From Lachnospiraceae bacterium UBA3316 (GTDB taxonomy: Bacteria; Bacillota; Clostridia; Lachnospirales; Lachnospiraceae): DNA of 64,000 nucleotides. Each line of letters begins with the position of its first letter. Positions within the stretch are counted from its first letter, which is position 1. The notes beneath the pieces are model-generated. The model made no database searches. It was not told where the DNA came from and saw nothing but the letters and a program-made list of their open reading frames with translations. Of the stretch, positions 44,243 to 53,369 are shown in pieces. Position numbers and translations under genes: made by a program. Where the stretch lies: assembly GCA_002361955.1 (NCBI GenBank), contig DESK01000052.1, forward strand, positions 20,023 through 84,022. Reading direction: 5' to 3'.

Positions 44243-45151
44243 TTACTCTTGCGACACCCGAGAGTTATCCTTTTTCTTCATGGACTTTGAAAACGCACAA
44301 TACTCGATAGCGTGAGTGGGACAAATATTCTTGCATTTTCCACATCGAATACACTCTAAACTGTTGGCATTCTTTATCGGATCGCACCCCATCTTGCAGG
44401 CTTTTGCACAAGCACCACAGTTGACACATTTTTCTGAATCCACGCGGTAGCGCAGAATGGAAACTGGGTTGAACAAGGAATAAATTGCGCCTAAAGGGCA
44501 GATGTACTTGCAAAATGGCCGGTAAATCAGTATGGACACCAAAATGGTTACGATTAAAATGACATTTTTCCAAGCATACAGCCATCCTACTGTGGCTCGC
44601 ATTGCATCATTCAGCAGCACCAAGGGAATTCCGCCCTCCAAAGTTCCGACCGGACAAATCAGCTTGCAGAACCAAGGGTAACCCTGGCCAATCATATCAG
44701 TGATATACAGCGGAAGAAGAATAACGAATACCAAAAGAATCCCGTATTTCAGCCAGCGCAACTGACGGTCACCCTTAAATGTACGGATCTTCAACTTGGA
44801 AGGAAGCGGGATTTTGTTTAGCAGATCCTGAATCAAACCAAATGGACACAGCCAACCACATACGAAGCGGCCCATGAACGTACCGACCAAAATCATAAAA
44901 CCGGCAACATAAAAGGCAAACTTATACTCGTAGCTTCCAATAGTAGCCTGCAAAGCACCAATGGGACAGGCTGCTACAGCGCCAGGACAAGAATAACAGT
45001 TCATGCCCGGTACACAGATATTCTTTATCTTTCCTTGATATATTTTTCCTCGGACAAAACCGATGAGATAACTATTGGTGATAACCGCCCATAAAACTTG
45101 AAAAATATGGCGGAATCGTTCTGATTTCTTTACTTGATTATCCAATTCCAA
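44243..45151 (-). CDS. NapH-like membrane polyferredoxin (4Fe-4S)
   Basis: 302 residues with about five to six transmembrane helices and many cysteine motifs: NCYSCPGAVAACPIGAL, CGWLCPFGLIQD, WFCKLICPVGTLEGG, CKYICPLGAIYS, and two C-terminal ferredoxin clusters CVNCGACAKACKMGCDP and CIRCGKCKNICPTHAI. Proteins of this type pass electrons across or along the membrane. It is the last gene of the cargo operon, and its ATG lies inside the end of the small CXXC gene. The likely role is to supply reducing power for the extracytoplasmic thiol protein of the same operon; this is inference. Confidence 0.88.
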   Translation of the reverse strand: MELDNQVKKSERFRHIFQVLWAVITNSYLIGFVRGKIYQGKIKNICVPGMNCYSCPGAVAACPIGALQATIGSYEYKFAFYVAGFMILVGTFMGRFVCGWLCPFGLIQDLLNKIPLPSKLKIRTFKGDRQLRWLKYGILLVFVILLPLYITDMIGQGYPWFCKLICPVGTLEGGIPLVLLNDAMRATVGWLYAWKNVILIVTILVSILIYRPFCKYICPLGAIYSLFNPVSILRYRVDSEKCVNCGACAKACKMGCDPIKNANSLECIRCGKCKNICPTHAIEYCAFSKSMKKKDNSRVSQE

Positions 45152-45293
45152 TACACTCCAAACAAATATTGATAGCCTTGCTCATGACGACAGCATATTC
45201 TTCCCGCCAGATTCCAAGACCCAGAAATATAACGCCGATGACTAGCAACAATACTGTAATCCAGTTAGAATGAAAGATTTTTTTTTGCTTCAT
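45138..45293 (-). CDS. Small CXXC membrane protein (CD1871A-like)
   Basis: A 51-residue protein: basic N-terminus (MKQKKIFHSN), one transmembrane helix (WITVLLLVIGVIFLGLGIW), then YAVVMSKAINICLECIGIG with a CLEC dithiol two residues before the Gly/Ile end. This matches the small CD1871A-type family with a C-terminal CXXC that accompanies membrane 4Fe-4S proteins in Clostridia. By the positive-inside rule the CXXC faces outside. It overlaps the polyferredoxin start by 14 bases and follows the ABC gene by 22, with AAGGAGGTAAG as ribosome site. It is easily missed because of its size. Confidence 0.82.
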   Translation of the reverse strand: MKQKKIFHSNWITVLLLVIGVIFLGLGIWREEYAVVMSKAINICLECIGIG

Positions 45294-45315
45294 AGACTTA
45301 CCTCCTTGATGTCAC

Positions 45316-47112
45316 TCATTCCCTCAACGCTTTTGCAGGGTCTGTTCGCAGTAATTTTGCATTGGCTATGGCAGTAATAAACCATACCAGAAGGACAGTT
45401 CCGCAAATGCTCCCAGCAAACTGAAGCGGGGCAATATGAACTGGCAGAATCCCTGACAGGGCGGTGAAAAGGAGCGCAAACAATGTGGGTGTCAAGGCGG
45501 AAAGAGATGACAACAGCAGGCTTTCCCAAAGAAGCATCTTTTGGATCTGTCCACGATGATATCCGAGTGCCATCAAAAGTCCTATTTCACCAGAGCGCAT
45601 ACGAGCCAGCTTCATCAGTAGCATCCCACTGATGGTAAATGCAATCACAACAATGAAGGCTGATACAAGAATAAACATCGTTTGCAACTGCATAAAGGTC
45701 TCTTTCAAACTTTCCACCTGTTTTGCAGCTGTAATAGGGACGATTCCCTGCTCCGTAAGCTGAGCAACTACTTCCAGAACTTCGTCAAAGCCGTTGACCT
45801 GATAAGCCACCGATACAGGGGACTCATCCTCTTGCAAAGTGTCATAGAGCTCCTGTTCCGTTTTTGCATCCAGGTAGTAGTCATCAAAACTGCCACTGTA
45901 AATGCCGCTGATTTGCAGTTTCCTTGAAAAATTACCACAGGAGAAGACTATTTCTTTTCCGATCAGCGTACGGATATCCTGTGCAAACTGTTTGGCAAGG
46001 GATGGCGTGATAGCAATTTCCCCATCTCTGGGCATGACACCGATGTTCATGGACTCGTTGGAAATACTACCAAATTGTTTTGGCGGAACAGAAAGGCTGT
46101 GTCCTCCAAATTCTATTTTGCACTCTGGGACTGGATACTGTACATAGTACTGCTGGATATCCGGAGATCGTTCAAGCAGTGAAAGTACCTCTTCTACCGT
46201 GTCATTTTCCTTCAGTAAAATCTGTCCCCAGGAGAACGCGGTATTTTTTTGCTCAAAGTGATTGATTTTTTCTTCTATTATGTTTTGTGAAGAGAATGAC
46301 ATAAGTATCGCACATACTGCAATTGTTACTGCAAGAGCAATTCCAAAAAATCGTTTAAAATGCGTCTTGAAATTGTGCAATGCTCTCTTAGACATAGAAA
46401 CGGGCACATCAGGAAGTTTATCCTTTTGCGTTAAAACTGTAACTGTCTGTTTCTTCGTCTCTTTCCATACTTTACATTTACCATCTTCTATGGTGACAAC
46501 TTCATCTGCATAATCACAGATTTTACGGTCGTGAGTGATAATCAAGACCGGGCTTTGTTTTGCAATCTCCGAAAGAATTGCCATAATCTCATCCGCGGTT
46601 TTGCGGTCAAGGGCTCCGGTCGGTTCGTCGGCCAGGATCACCTGGGGATTTCCAGCCAACGCCCGCGCAATAGCCACACGTTGCTTTTGCCCGCCGGAAA
46701 GGTTTTCTATTTTCTCGTTTGCCTTTTCTTCAATATTGAGACGACGCAACAGAGAGAGAGCCCATTCTCTATTTTTAGCGTTATCCTGACAGACCAGTTC
46801 AGCGGCTAACAGGATATTTTCTAGCACTGTATAGCCTGTGAGCAGATGGTATTCCTGAAACACAAAACCGATGGTATGCTTGCGGTACTCGCAAAGATCT
46901 TCATCCGACAGTTCCGAAAGTGCTTGCCCATCCACCAGAATCTTTCCGTTGTATTCTCGATCAAACCCCGCGAGAAGGTTAAGCAGCGTGCTTTTTCCCG
47001 ATCCGGATGCACCTAACAGGCAGATAATGCCGTTCTCTCCAAATGTATAGGAAAATCCATCCAGCACGATTTGATCCCCATATTTTTTTGAAATATTGTT
47101 CAGTTCAATCAT
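45316..47112 (-). CDS. ABC transporter, fused ATPase-FtsX permease (MacB-like) 2
   Basis: 598 residues in one chain. The N-terminal ATPase (1-220) has [51 protein letters not shown] and [13 protein letters not shown]. The C-terminal part (from about 245) is a FtsX-type permease with one transmembrane helix, an extracytoplasmic domain, and three helices near the end. It overlaps the upstream ABC gene by four bases (ATGA), so the two likely form a heterodimer. Such transporters move peptides, lipids or signals rather than importing nutrients; the substrate is unknown. Confidence 0.87.
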   Translation of the reverse strand: MIELNNISKKYGDQIVLDGFSYTFGENGIICLLGASGSGKSTLLNLLAGFDREYNGKILVDGQALSELSDEDLCEYRKHTIGFVFQEYHLLTGYTVLENILLAAELVCQDNAKNREWALSLLRRLNIEEKANEKIENLSGGQKQRVAIARALAGNPQVILADEPTGALDRKTADEIMAILSEIAKQSPVLIITHDRKICDYADEVVTIEDGKCKVWKETKKQTVTVLTQKDKLPDVPVSMSKRALHNFKTHFKRFFGIALAVTIAVCAILMSFSSQNIIEEKINHFEQKNTAFSWGQILLKENDTVEEVLSLLERSPDIQQYYVQYPVPECKIEFGGHSLSVPPKQFGSISNESMNIGVMPRDGEIAITPSLAKQFAQDIRTLIGKEIVFSCGNFSRKLQISGIYSGSFDDYYLDAKTEQELYDTLQEDESPVSVAYQVNGFDEVLEVVAQLTEQGIVPITAAKQVESLKETFMQLQTMFILVSAFIVVIAFTISGMLLMKLARMRSGEIGLLMALGYHRGQIQKMLLWESLLLSSLSALTPTLFALLFTALSGILPVHIAPLQFAGSICGTVLLVWFITAIANAKLLRTDPAKALRE

Positions 47113-49010
47113 CCGCGTCCTCCTGTTTTCAAGGCAGTTAGAGGATTAACCAAGGTGGAAATAAGGCAAGTCTCTGCAAAGCAGAAGGCAGACACGCCAA
47201 AACTAAGCGCACATCCCAGCCAGAGAGGGACACTCAGCAATAGCGCCACAATCATGCTAAAAAGTCCGGTAAACAAGAACATTCCCGTGTATTCCACCAG
47301 CGTCAGCAAGACGATACCATTTTTTGTATAGCCACAGAGGCGATAGACAGCATACTCCTTCCTGCGCATAAAGCCGCAGATCAAGCATACGGAAAGCGCA
47401 GCCAATACGGAAAGTATGACAATCAAAACGGAAGAAAGGCCAGTCTGCACCAGAGCAGTTCCCTTTAGTCCCATAATGTCCCGAATCAACTCAGCCTGTC
47501 CCAGCGGCACAATGCCCTTTGCCATCAATTCATCGTAAAGTTCCAAAAAATGCTCGGGAGAATCTGCGCGGATAGTGAAACTAAAACTGGGATTTTCTTT
47601 CTCTGCCTGAGCATAAATATCTTTCATAATTGCCAATGACGGAAACAGGGAATCCTCGTGCTCGAACTGCTCAACTTTACCATCAAATTCAATGCCATAA
47701 GAGGTATCCGCTATACCAGAAACCTTAGCGTTAAAGGAAATAGGCATTGCCACCGGTTTACCACTGTCCCAGTTATATACCGACCCGACAAAGGAAAGCT
47801 CTTTTCCGAGAATCTCTTCATTCGTATAGCCCATTTTTTTCACTAAGATTTTAGGCAAAACAATTTCGTTTTTACTATTATCGGCGATGCGACCGGCAAT
47901 GATCTGATTGAAGTTTGGGGACTGTCCGCTTTCTTCAATAATGAAGTCCTTGCCATCTACAGTAACAACCATATCTTCCATCGGTGCATCCATGATGATA
48001 GCCTCAATACGGCTATCATTTTGGTACTCCTCCAGCAGTCCGCTGATGTCTTGCTCTACGCCTTGTGGAACACCAGGATTTTCCTTGCCTACCTCGCCAC
48101 CACTTGTAAACGAAGGAACAATCAGAAGATTTAGAACAGAGTTTCCCTGCTTTTCTAAAAGCTCCTGAAACGCTTCACTGCTACTTCCATTTAACATACC
48201 GCTGAAGTTCACAGCAAGACAGGAAGCAGCAATCGCCATTGCAAGGACGATAGAGAGAAGTTTTCCCATCTGGCGCTTGCCGGTCACTCCGGCCATCCGC
48301 AGAGCAGAGCGCATGGTCAGGCGGAGATTCTCCGTGGAGCGACTATGTACTTTCGTGGTGCCGTCACCTTTGTCCGATCTAATCAGTACGCCTTTATCTA
48401 ACTCAAAAACGGAGCATTTACCTTGAATGAGAGAGATGTCGTGAGTCACAACGATGACCGTCCGCTCTTTGGCAATCGACGTCAGTAGTACCCCAATCTC
48501 ATGGGCTGTTTTCGCATCCAATGCAGCAGTAGGTTCATCGGCAATAAGCACCTGAGGATCTTTCATCAGTTCTCTGGCAATGGCTACGCGCTGCTTCTGT
48601 CCGCCTGACAATGTGCGAACCTTCTGATCAGCCAGCTTTTCAATCCCCAACTTTTTTAAGATCATACTCAGACGTCTTTCGCTATCATTTCGACTCAGAT
48701 AGGTCGGAACCAAAATGTTCTCCCGAACAGTTAGTTCGTCGATCAAGTGGAAACCCTGGGCAATAAAGCCAAGTTCCGTTGCATAGAACTGTGCGCGATC
48801 CTGATCAGAAAGTTCTTTAAGATTTCTGCCACAATAAAACGCTTCACCTTCATACTGTCTATCCATGGAAGAAAGAATGCGGAGCAATGTTGTTTTTCCG
48901 CTACCGGATGCGCCGATGATGTAGTTCATCCCCCCGGTAATGGAGAGTGACACATTTTTCAGAGCTACTTCTGCCCCGAATGTTTTGGTAATATTTTTTA
49001 ATTCAAACAT
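47109..49010 (-). CDS. ABC transporter, fused ATPase-FtsX permease (MacB-like) 1
   Basis: 633 residues with the same architecture as its partner. Walker A is GASGSGKTTLLRIL, the Q-loop is FIAQGFHLIDELTVREN, the signature is [16 protein letters not shown], and Walker B is VLIADEPTAALDA. The permease half begins near residue 250 (MGKLLSIVLAMAIAASCLAVNF), followed by a large extracytoplasmic domain and three C-terminal helices. It starts four bases after the TlpA-like stop codon and is coupled to the second fusion by a four-base overlap. Confidence 0.87.
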   Translation of the reverse strand: MFELKNITKTFGAEVALKNVSLSITGGMNYIIGASGSGKTTLLRILSSMDRQYEGEAFYCGRNLKELSDQDRAQFYATELGFIAQGFHLIDELTVRENILVPTYLSRNDSERRLSMILKKLGIEKLADQKVRTLSGGQKQRVAIARELMKDPQVLIADEPTAALDAKTAHEIGVLLTSIAKERTVIVVTHDISLIQGKCSVFELDKGVLIRSDKGDGTTKVHSRSTENLRLTMRSALRMAGVTGKRQMGKLLSIVLAMAIAASCLAVNFSGMLNGSSSEAFQELLEKQGNSVLNLLIVPSFTSGGEVGKENPGVPQGVEQDISGLLEEYQNDSRIEAIIMDAPMEDMVVTVDGKDFIIEESGQSPNFNQIIAGRIADNSKNEIVLPKILVKKMGYTNEEILGKELSFVGSVYNWDSGKPVAMPISFNAKVSGIADTSYGIEFDGKVEQFEHEDSLFPSLAIMKDIYAQAEKENPSFSFTIRADSPEHFLELYDELMAKGIVPLGQAELIRDIMGLKGTALVQTGLSSVLIVILSVLAALSVCLICGFMRRKEYAVYRLCGYTKNGIVLLTLVEYTGMFLFTGLFSMIVALLLSVPLWLGCALSFGVSAFCFAETCLISTLVNPLTALKTGGRG

Positions 49011-49013
49011 GGG

Positions 49014-49640
49014 TTATTCCTCATTCCCTTTCTGAGCAATCTTCTCAATTTCGTTTTTCATTGTGACACGCCAGTGATTCTTGGGCATTGCGCCAACATA
49101 AGGCTCACTGACCACATTTCCTTCGCTGTCTACAAAGAAACTTTCCGGAAATGCCTGAATGCCCTTCAAACGACCTTCCAGAAGGACGCTGTCTGGGATC
49201 AGGGTAGGATACTCTACTCCTGCGGTTTTAATGATCTCCTTTGCTTTTTTCAGGCTGTCCTCATTGATCTCATTGGTATTTCCAACATCCATACAAACAC
49301 TGATAATGTTGAAGCGAACACCGTCATCCTGAAATTCCTTTCTCAGTTCATTCAAGATGGGCATTTCCTCAATGCAATAGCTGCAAGTGGTTGTCCAAAG
49401 ATTAACCATGGTCAAATCGTAATCTGCAAAAATATCTTTGGAAACAGCATTACCATCAAAATCCTGTGCGGAGAAATCGCCCAAAGAAACAGGCTTAGAC
49501 TCGTTCTGTTCTGATGTGGAGGACCCCTGCTGCGCCTCAGCGACGGTGGTTGAAGCTCCTCCGTTTGTGGCGGACTTTCCACAAGAAGCCAAACTAAGTG
49601 CCATCACCAGCAGCAATAATACTGAAATCATTTTTTTCAT
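49014..49640 (-). CDS. TlpA-like thiol-disulfide lipoprotein
   Basis: 208 residues. The lipoprotein signal ends in LASC (Cys20), a Ser/Thr/Gln-rich linker follows, and the thioredoxin-like fold has active site WTTTCSYCIEEMPIL (Cys86 and Cys89). The cis-Pro region is IQAFPESFFVDSEGNVV, placing it in the TlpA/ResA family. It is the first gene of the cargo operon, under the promoter at 49689-49721. With the polyferredoxin and the CXXC protein it would form an electron route from the cytoplasm to extracytoplasmic disulfides. Confidence 0.9.
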   Translation of the reverse strand: MKKMISVLLLLVMALSLASCGKSATNGGASTTVAEAQQGSSTSEQNESKPVSLGDFSAQDFDGNAVSKDIFADYDLTMVNLWTTTCSYCIEEMPILNELRKEFQDDGVRFNIISVCMDVGNTNEINEDSLKKAKEIIKTAGVEYPTLIPDSVLLEGRLKGIQAFPESFFVDSEGNVVSEPYVGAMPKNHWRVTMKNEIEKIAQKGNEE

Positions 49641-49688
49641 CTTAAATACAATCCTTTCTTTGTTGTAGTGTAGTTACATTACATAAGG

Positions 49689-49721
49689 AGTATAGCGCGG
49701 CTGGTATAAAATCCATATAAA
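49689..49721 (-). promoter_or_regulatory. Promoter of the redox/ABC operon with 11-bp-phased direct repeat
   Basis: On the minus strand: TTTATA-N5-TTTATA (49716-49721 and 49705-49710), then exactly 10 bases, then -10 TATACT (49689-49694). There is no good -35. The layout is that of a promoter activated by an OmpR-type regulator, and it is nearly the same as the one before the regulator gene itself (51593-51625). Confidence 0.7.
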
Positions 49722-49724
49722 GAA

Positions 49725-49751
49725 GACGCCGGAAGAAATTCTTCCGGCGTC
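49725..49751 (-). terminator. Terminator of the two-component operon
   Basis: GACGCCGGAAGA-AAT-TCTTCCGGCGTC, a 12-bp perfect stem. On the minus strand it is followed by TTCTTTATATGG, and it lies about 45 bases after the kinase stop. The tail overlaps the direct repeats of the next promoter. Confidence 0.8.
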
Positions 49752-49797
49752 CTCTCTCATTAGATATTTCCTTCGTAGTGCAATTCTGTCCTTTTCT

Positions 49798-50892
49798 TTA
49801 TATATTACCATTAAAGCCTACGATAAATATACTGCCTTGAGGCTGATTGTTTTTCACATAAATGTATCCATTATGCTTTTCTATAATACTTTTTACAATG
49901 GCCAGCCCAAGACCACTGCCACCCAGTTCTCGACTGCGAGACTTGTCCACACAGAAAAATGTGTCAAAAATATGAGACTTAGCCTCATCAGGAATACCGA
50001 TACCGGTATCTGCAATAGTTACCTGAGCATCTGTTATTTCGATGGAAATGGAGCCGCAATCTACATTGTAGCGGATTGCATTGGAGATCAGATTAAAAAA
50101 CGCTCGCTGCAACAAACTGTCATCGCCTAACACTGTTCCTTGGCCAGAAATCGTAATTTCAATTTGTTTAGTAGCAGCATATTCTTCAAGTTCAAAGACC
50201 ATTTCTTCAAGCAAAGGTCTCAACTCTACTGGTTCCTTTTTTCCTATCCCTTGTTCGTTGGTAAATGTGAGCAGATCTTTTACCAGATTGGAAAGACGCT
50301 CTGTGCTTTCTCCAATACTTTGTAGTAAATTTGTGTATTCCTCAGGATTTCGATCTGGCTTCATTTGAAATACATCCAACTGGGTTTGAATCGCAGCGAG
50401 AGGGGTACGTAATTCATGGGCAGCATTAGCAGAAAAATTTTTTTGTGCCTGATAGGACAGATTGAGTCTCTCGGCCATATTTTGAAACGCCTGAGCCAAC
50501 TTTGCAACTTCATCTTTTGTTTGTGGAATTGAGACACCCTCATCCAGATTGTGAATGTCAATATGTTGAACTCTCTCTGTAAGGTCTTCCAATGGCTTAA
50601 GTGTTCTGGAAGCAAACAGATAGGTTAAAGCAGAACCTATCGCAATAAGGCAGAACATAACCAACACGGTTGTTCCCCTAAATTGCCAGAGAGCTTCCGT
50701 GACTGCAACAGCGGGTTCCGATGTTATTGCCGGCATACTTTCATCAACAGAGATCGCTGGCGTAGTAATGGTGGCCTGAACCAGCCCATTGGTTGAGTAA
50801 ATAGTAGAGATTGCAAACGCCACACACATAACAGTTAAAATACATACTGAAATAGTAGTTAGTTTTAGCTTTAACGGGATACTTCTTTTCAT
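49798..50892 (-). CDS. Sensor histidine kinase (HAMP-type) of the cargo module
   Basis: 364 residues with transmembrane helices at about 10-32 and 70-90, a 40-residue extracytoplasmic loop, a HAMP domain (SRTLKPLEDLTERVQHIDIHNLDEG), the H-box SANAAHELRTPLAAIQTQLD, the N-box NLISNAIRYNVD, and G-boxes VTIADTGIGIPDEA and GGSGLGLAIVKSI. Start overlaps the regulator's stop by four bases. The short sensor loop suggests detection of a membrane or envelope signal. It pairs with the following regulator. Confidence 0.9.
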   Translation of the reverse strand: MKRSIPLKLKLTTISVCILTVMCVAFAISTIYSTNGLVQATITTPAISVDESMPAITSEPAVAVTEALWQFRGTTVLVMFCLIAIGSALTYLFASRTLKPLEDLTERVQHIDIHNLDEGVSIPQTKDEVAKLAQAFQNMAERLNLSYQAQKNFSANAAHELRTPLAAIQTQLDVFQMKPDRNPEEYTNLLQSIGESTERLSNLVKDLLTFTNEQGIGKKEPVELRPLLEEMVFELEEYAATKQIEITISGQGTVLGDDSLLQRAFFNLISNAIRYNVDCGSISIEITDAQVTIADTGIGIPDEAKSHIFDTFFCVDKSRSRELGGSGLGLAIVKSIIEKHNGYIYVKNNQPQGSIFIVGFNGNI

Positions 50893-51569
50893 ATGCTTCC
50901 TCCCTCACGAATCACATACCCTTCGCCGATAATGTTACAGATAGGATCATATCCCAACTGTGCTTTTAACTTCCGACGCAGGGAGGACATATGGACTCGA
51001 ACTGAATTAGAAAAGGTGTCAGCATTACTGTCCCATACGTGTTCGATCAGTTCTTCTAACTTGATTACTCGTCCTTTATGCAGCAGCAGATACTCCAATA
51101 GGGCATTTTCTTTCGTAGTCAGAGAAACTGGATGCCCGGCTGCGGTTACGATTCTGGATGCGGTGTCAAAACAAAGAGACCCACTGGACAAAACAGTGTT
51201 TTCGATCACTGTTTTCCTACGTAGCAGTGAGCGTACACGAGCCTCTAACTCCGCAAAATGAAAAGGTTTAGTCAGGTAGTCGTTGGCTCCCAAATCCAGC
51301 CCTTTTACCTTGTCTTCAATCCCATCACGGGCAGACAGAATCAACACAGGAACATCCAAATTTTCCTTACGAAAATTTTCGAGCACAGAAAACCCATCTA
51401 GCTTGGGTAGATTCAGGTCCAGAATGATGAGATCATATCTTTCATAAAAGGCCTTTTCATCTGCACTCTCTCCATCTCCCGCTACATCAATAGCATATCC
51501 TTTCAAACGTAACCCTTCTGCAAGGGAGTTACGCAGCTTTTCTTCATCTTCTACAATCAAAATTTTCAT
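50889..51569 (-). CDS. OmpR-family response regulator of the cargo module
   Basis: 226 residues: the receiver domain MKILIVEDEEKLRNSLAEGL with Asp51 (DLIILDLNLPKLDGF) and Lys in LTKPFHFAELEARV, then a winged-helix domain (VSLTTKENALLEYLLLHKG; NSVRVHMSSLRRKLKAQLG). It is first in its unit. The same phased direct repeat stands before this gene and before the tlpA-like operon, so it probably activates both. Confidence 0.9.
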   Translation of the reverse strand: MKILIVEDEEKLRNSLAEGLRLKGYAIDVAGDGESADEKAFYERYDLIILDLNLPKLDGFSVLENFRKENLDVPVLILSARDGIEDKVKGLDLGANDYLTKPFHFAELEARVRSLLRRKTVIENTVLSSGSLCFDTASRIVTAAGHPVSLTTKENALLEYLLLHKGRVIKLEELIEHVWDSNADTFSNSVRVHMSSLRRKLKAQLGYDPICNIIGEGYVIREGGSI

Positions 51570-51592
51570 CGAACCACCTCGTTTCTACATTG

Positions 51593-51625
51593 AGTGTATA
51601 TGATGATCTATAAAATTGGTGTAAA
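51593..51625 (-). promoter_or_regulatory. Autoregulated promoter of the two-component genes
   Basis: On the minus strand: TTTACA-N5-TTTATA (51620-51625 and 51609-51614), 10 bases, then -10 TACACT (51593-51598). Matches the 49689-49721 promoter in repeat sequence, 11-base period and distance to the -10. Confidence 0.68.
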
Positions 51626-51798
51626 GTTGAAATCATCTTTACTGTCTGGGCGAATCGATACTCACCTTTCAATTAAGTTTCTTCTTATTTATGATAGCAT
51701 ATATCTCTTTGCAAGAACAATCTAATTAGTATGAAATTTCCATATGTGATTTATTAAATGAAATATAAAATAGCTGCTTGTAAAAATAGATTCAATGA

Positions 51799-52158
51799 GC
51801 ATGGTACGGTAACAATGATTATGTTGTCAACTGGAGCAAATCCCATGAATTTTTCTTTGATGTAAAAGGATCTTGCGCTTTCCCGGATGATAAAACATAT
51901 TATCCGCTAATTGCATTACTGAAGCTCCGTACCCTTTATGGCGAAAAGCATAGCCGATTTCAGGAACTGGAGGTACTCATCCAGGAGAAGAATGACACGA
52001 GGGAAATTCTCACGAACTTCATCAACAAGCTGGAAGATTTGACGGGAAAGCAGACAGAATTCCGGGAAGAACTGTGGGGCGGTTTGGTGGATCACATCCG
52101 CATCGATGAGAAAAGTAGCACGGTAGTCTTCCGGGGCTGGATTGAGATTACTATTTAA
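51799..52158 (+). pseudogene. Chimeric scar: PglX-like methylase fragment joined to a serine-recombinase C-terminus
   Basis: An open frame without a start codon in context. The first part, WYGNNDYVVNW followed by SHEFFFDVKGSCAFPDDKTYY, resembles two separated stretches of BREX PglX-type adenine methylases, with the region between them deleted. It then runs in frame into LRTLYGEKHSRFQELEVLIQ and TEFREELWGGLVDHIRIDEK, the coiled-coil and C-terminal end of a large serine recombinase. No Zn ribbon or catalytic domain is left. The recombinase identity is fairly secure; the PglX identity is a weaker motif match. Confidence 0.55.
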
Positions 52159-52296
52159 TATGTAGAAACACGAATCGAAAGGGGCATCTGGCAGCTTGGC
52201 CGAATGCTCTACTTTTTGCGGTGCTATCACAAAATGGTAGATTTGTCAAGTTGAATATGATACAATATTTGAAGCGAAGATTCGTAGGAAATGTGA

Positions 52297-52578
52297 GAGG
52301 GGTCGAAACGTACCATCGAAACCATACTGACCAATGAGAAGTATGTCGGTGATGTCATTCTCTATAAGACCTTCTTCCCCAACTTCCTGGAGAAGAAGCG
52401 AATACCGAACAATGGAGAGCATCAGAAATACATCCAGGAGGATCATCATCCGGCAATCATTTCACGAGAGACGTTCCGGGCAGTTCAGGAAATGCGTGAG
52501 AGCAGAAGTAACATTGAGCGCCATGCAGATGGGACGATGACCAGAAAAGCCAAGAGGTACACTGGGAAGAAAGAGTGA
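52297..52578 (+). pseudogene. Internal fragment of a large serine recombinase
   Basis: The frame encodes SKRTIETILTNEKYVGDVILYKTF, HQKYIQEDHHPAIISRETFRAVQ and ends at 52578. This is the DNA-binding Recombinase domain of a large serine recombinase (normally beginning W-S-x-x-T-I), truncated on both sides and unrelated in position to the three intact genes further right. It is evidence of an earlier element at this place. Confidence 0.75.
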
Positions 52579-52680
52579 ATGGTTTATTATGGAGTTTAGC
52601 AACTCGTCATTTGTGGATTTGGTAAATCCCGATAAATTATTTTATAGGGGACAGAAACTTTGAAGTTGTAGGAGGATTCT

Positions 52681-53265
52681 ATGGACAAGCGTATAGAAAA
52701 ACAGTTGGCATTTTCTTTGGAAATTGACAAAGTAAAAAATATATTCAGACAAACACATTTATCAGGGTACGGCAGAAATGAAAATGATGCCGAACATTCT
52801 TGGCACATGGCAATTATGGCATATCTTCTTCGAGAATATTCTAACGAGGATATTGATATTGCCAAGGTCATGTTGATGTGCTTAATCCATGATATAGTTG
52901 AAATTGATGCAGGTGACACATACGCTTATGATGCAGAGGCATTGCAATCACAAAAAGCAAGAGAAGATGCTGCAAAACAGAGAATATTTGCTATATTGCC
53001 CGAAGAACAAGCGCAAGAGTTGATTGCGTTATTTGATGAGTTTGAAGAATATGAAACCGCAGAGTCCAAGTTTGCTCATGCTATGGATAACATTCAACCG
53101 CTTATCTTGAATAATAGCAATAATGGTGGGGATTGGCGGGAACACGATGTTACCGTAGAGCAAATTTATAAAAGACAGAGTAAAACAAAACTGGGATCCG
53201 AAAAGTTGTTTGAAATAACAGACTGCATAATTCAAGAAAATGTTAAAAAGGGGAATTTAAAGTAA
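52681..53265 (+). CDS. HD-domain phosphohydrolase (YfbR/HDDC2-like)
   Basis: 194 residues. The metal ligands of the HD fold are visible: His in NDAEHSWHMAIMAY, HD in MLMCLIHDIVEIDAGD, and a later Asp in KFAHAMDNIQPLI. Related proteins are 5'-deoxynucleotidases or similar nucleotide hydrolases. The ATG follows TAGGAGG. It stands between recombinase scars and the MarR-MATE unit and looks like independently acquired cargo. Confidence 0.85.
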   Translation: MDKRIEKQLAFSLEIDKVKNIFRQTHLSGYGRNENDAEHSWHMAIMAYLLREYSNEDIDIAKVMLMCLIHDIVEIDAGDTYAYDAEALQSQKAREDAAKQRIFAILPEEQAQELIALFDEFEEYETAESKFAHAMDNIQPLILNNSNNGGDWREHDVTVEQIYKRQSKTKLGSEKLFEITDCIIQENVKKGNLK

Positions 53266-53328
53266 TAAATTTCAGCCTTTTGGTGAGTCTGAAAACACAC
53301 ATTAATTTGAATTTGACAAACTACTGAA

Positions 53329-53357
53329 CACCTCACAGTTCTTGTGGGGTGATTTTT
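53329..53357 (+). terminator. Terminator after the HD gene
   Basis: CACCTCACA (53329-53337) pairs with TGTGGGGTG (53343-53351), one G-U pair, then ATTTTTT. Confidence 0.88.
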
Positions 53358-53369
53358 TGTTCTGCTCTA

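Noticed and set aside
44106..44315. 69-codon plus-strand frame across the cargo terminator
   Set aside because: It runs through a 17-bp terminator stem and into the polyferredoxin gene in antisense; the better frame here is the orphan fragment ending at 44221.
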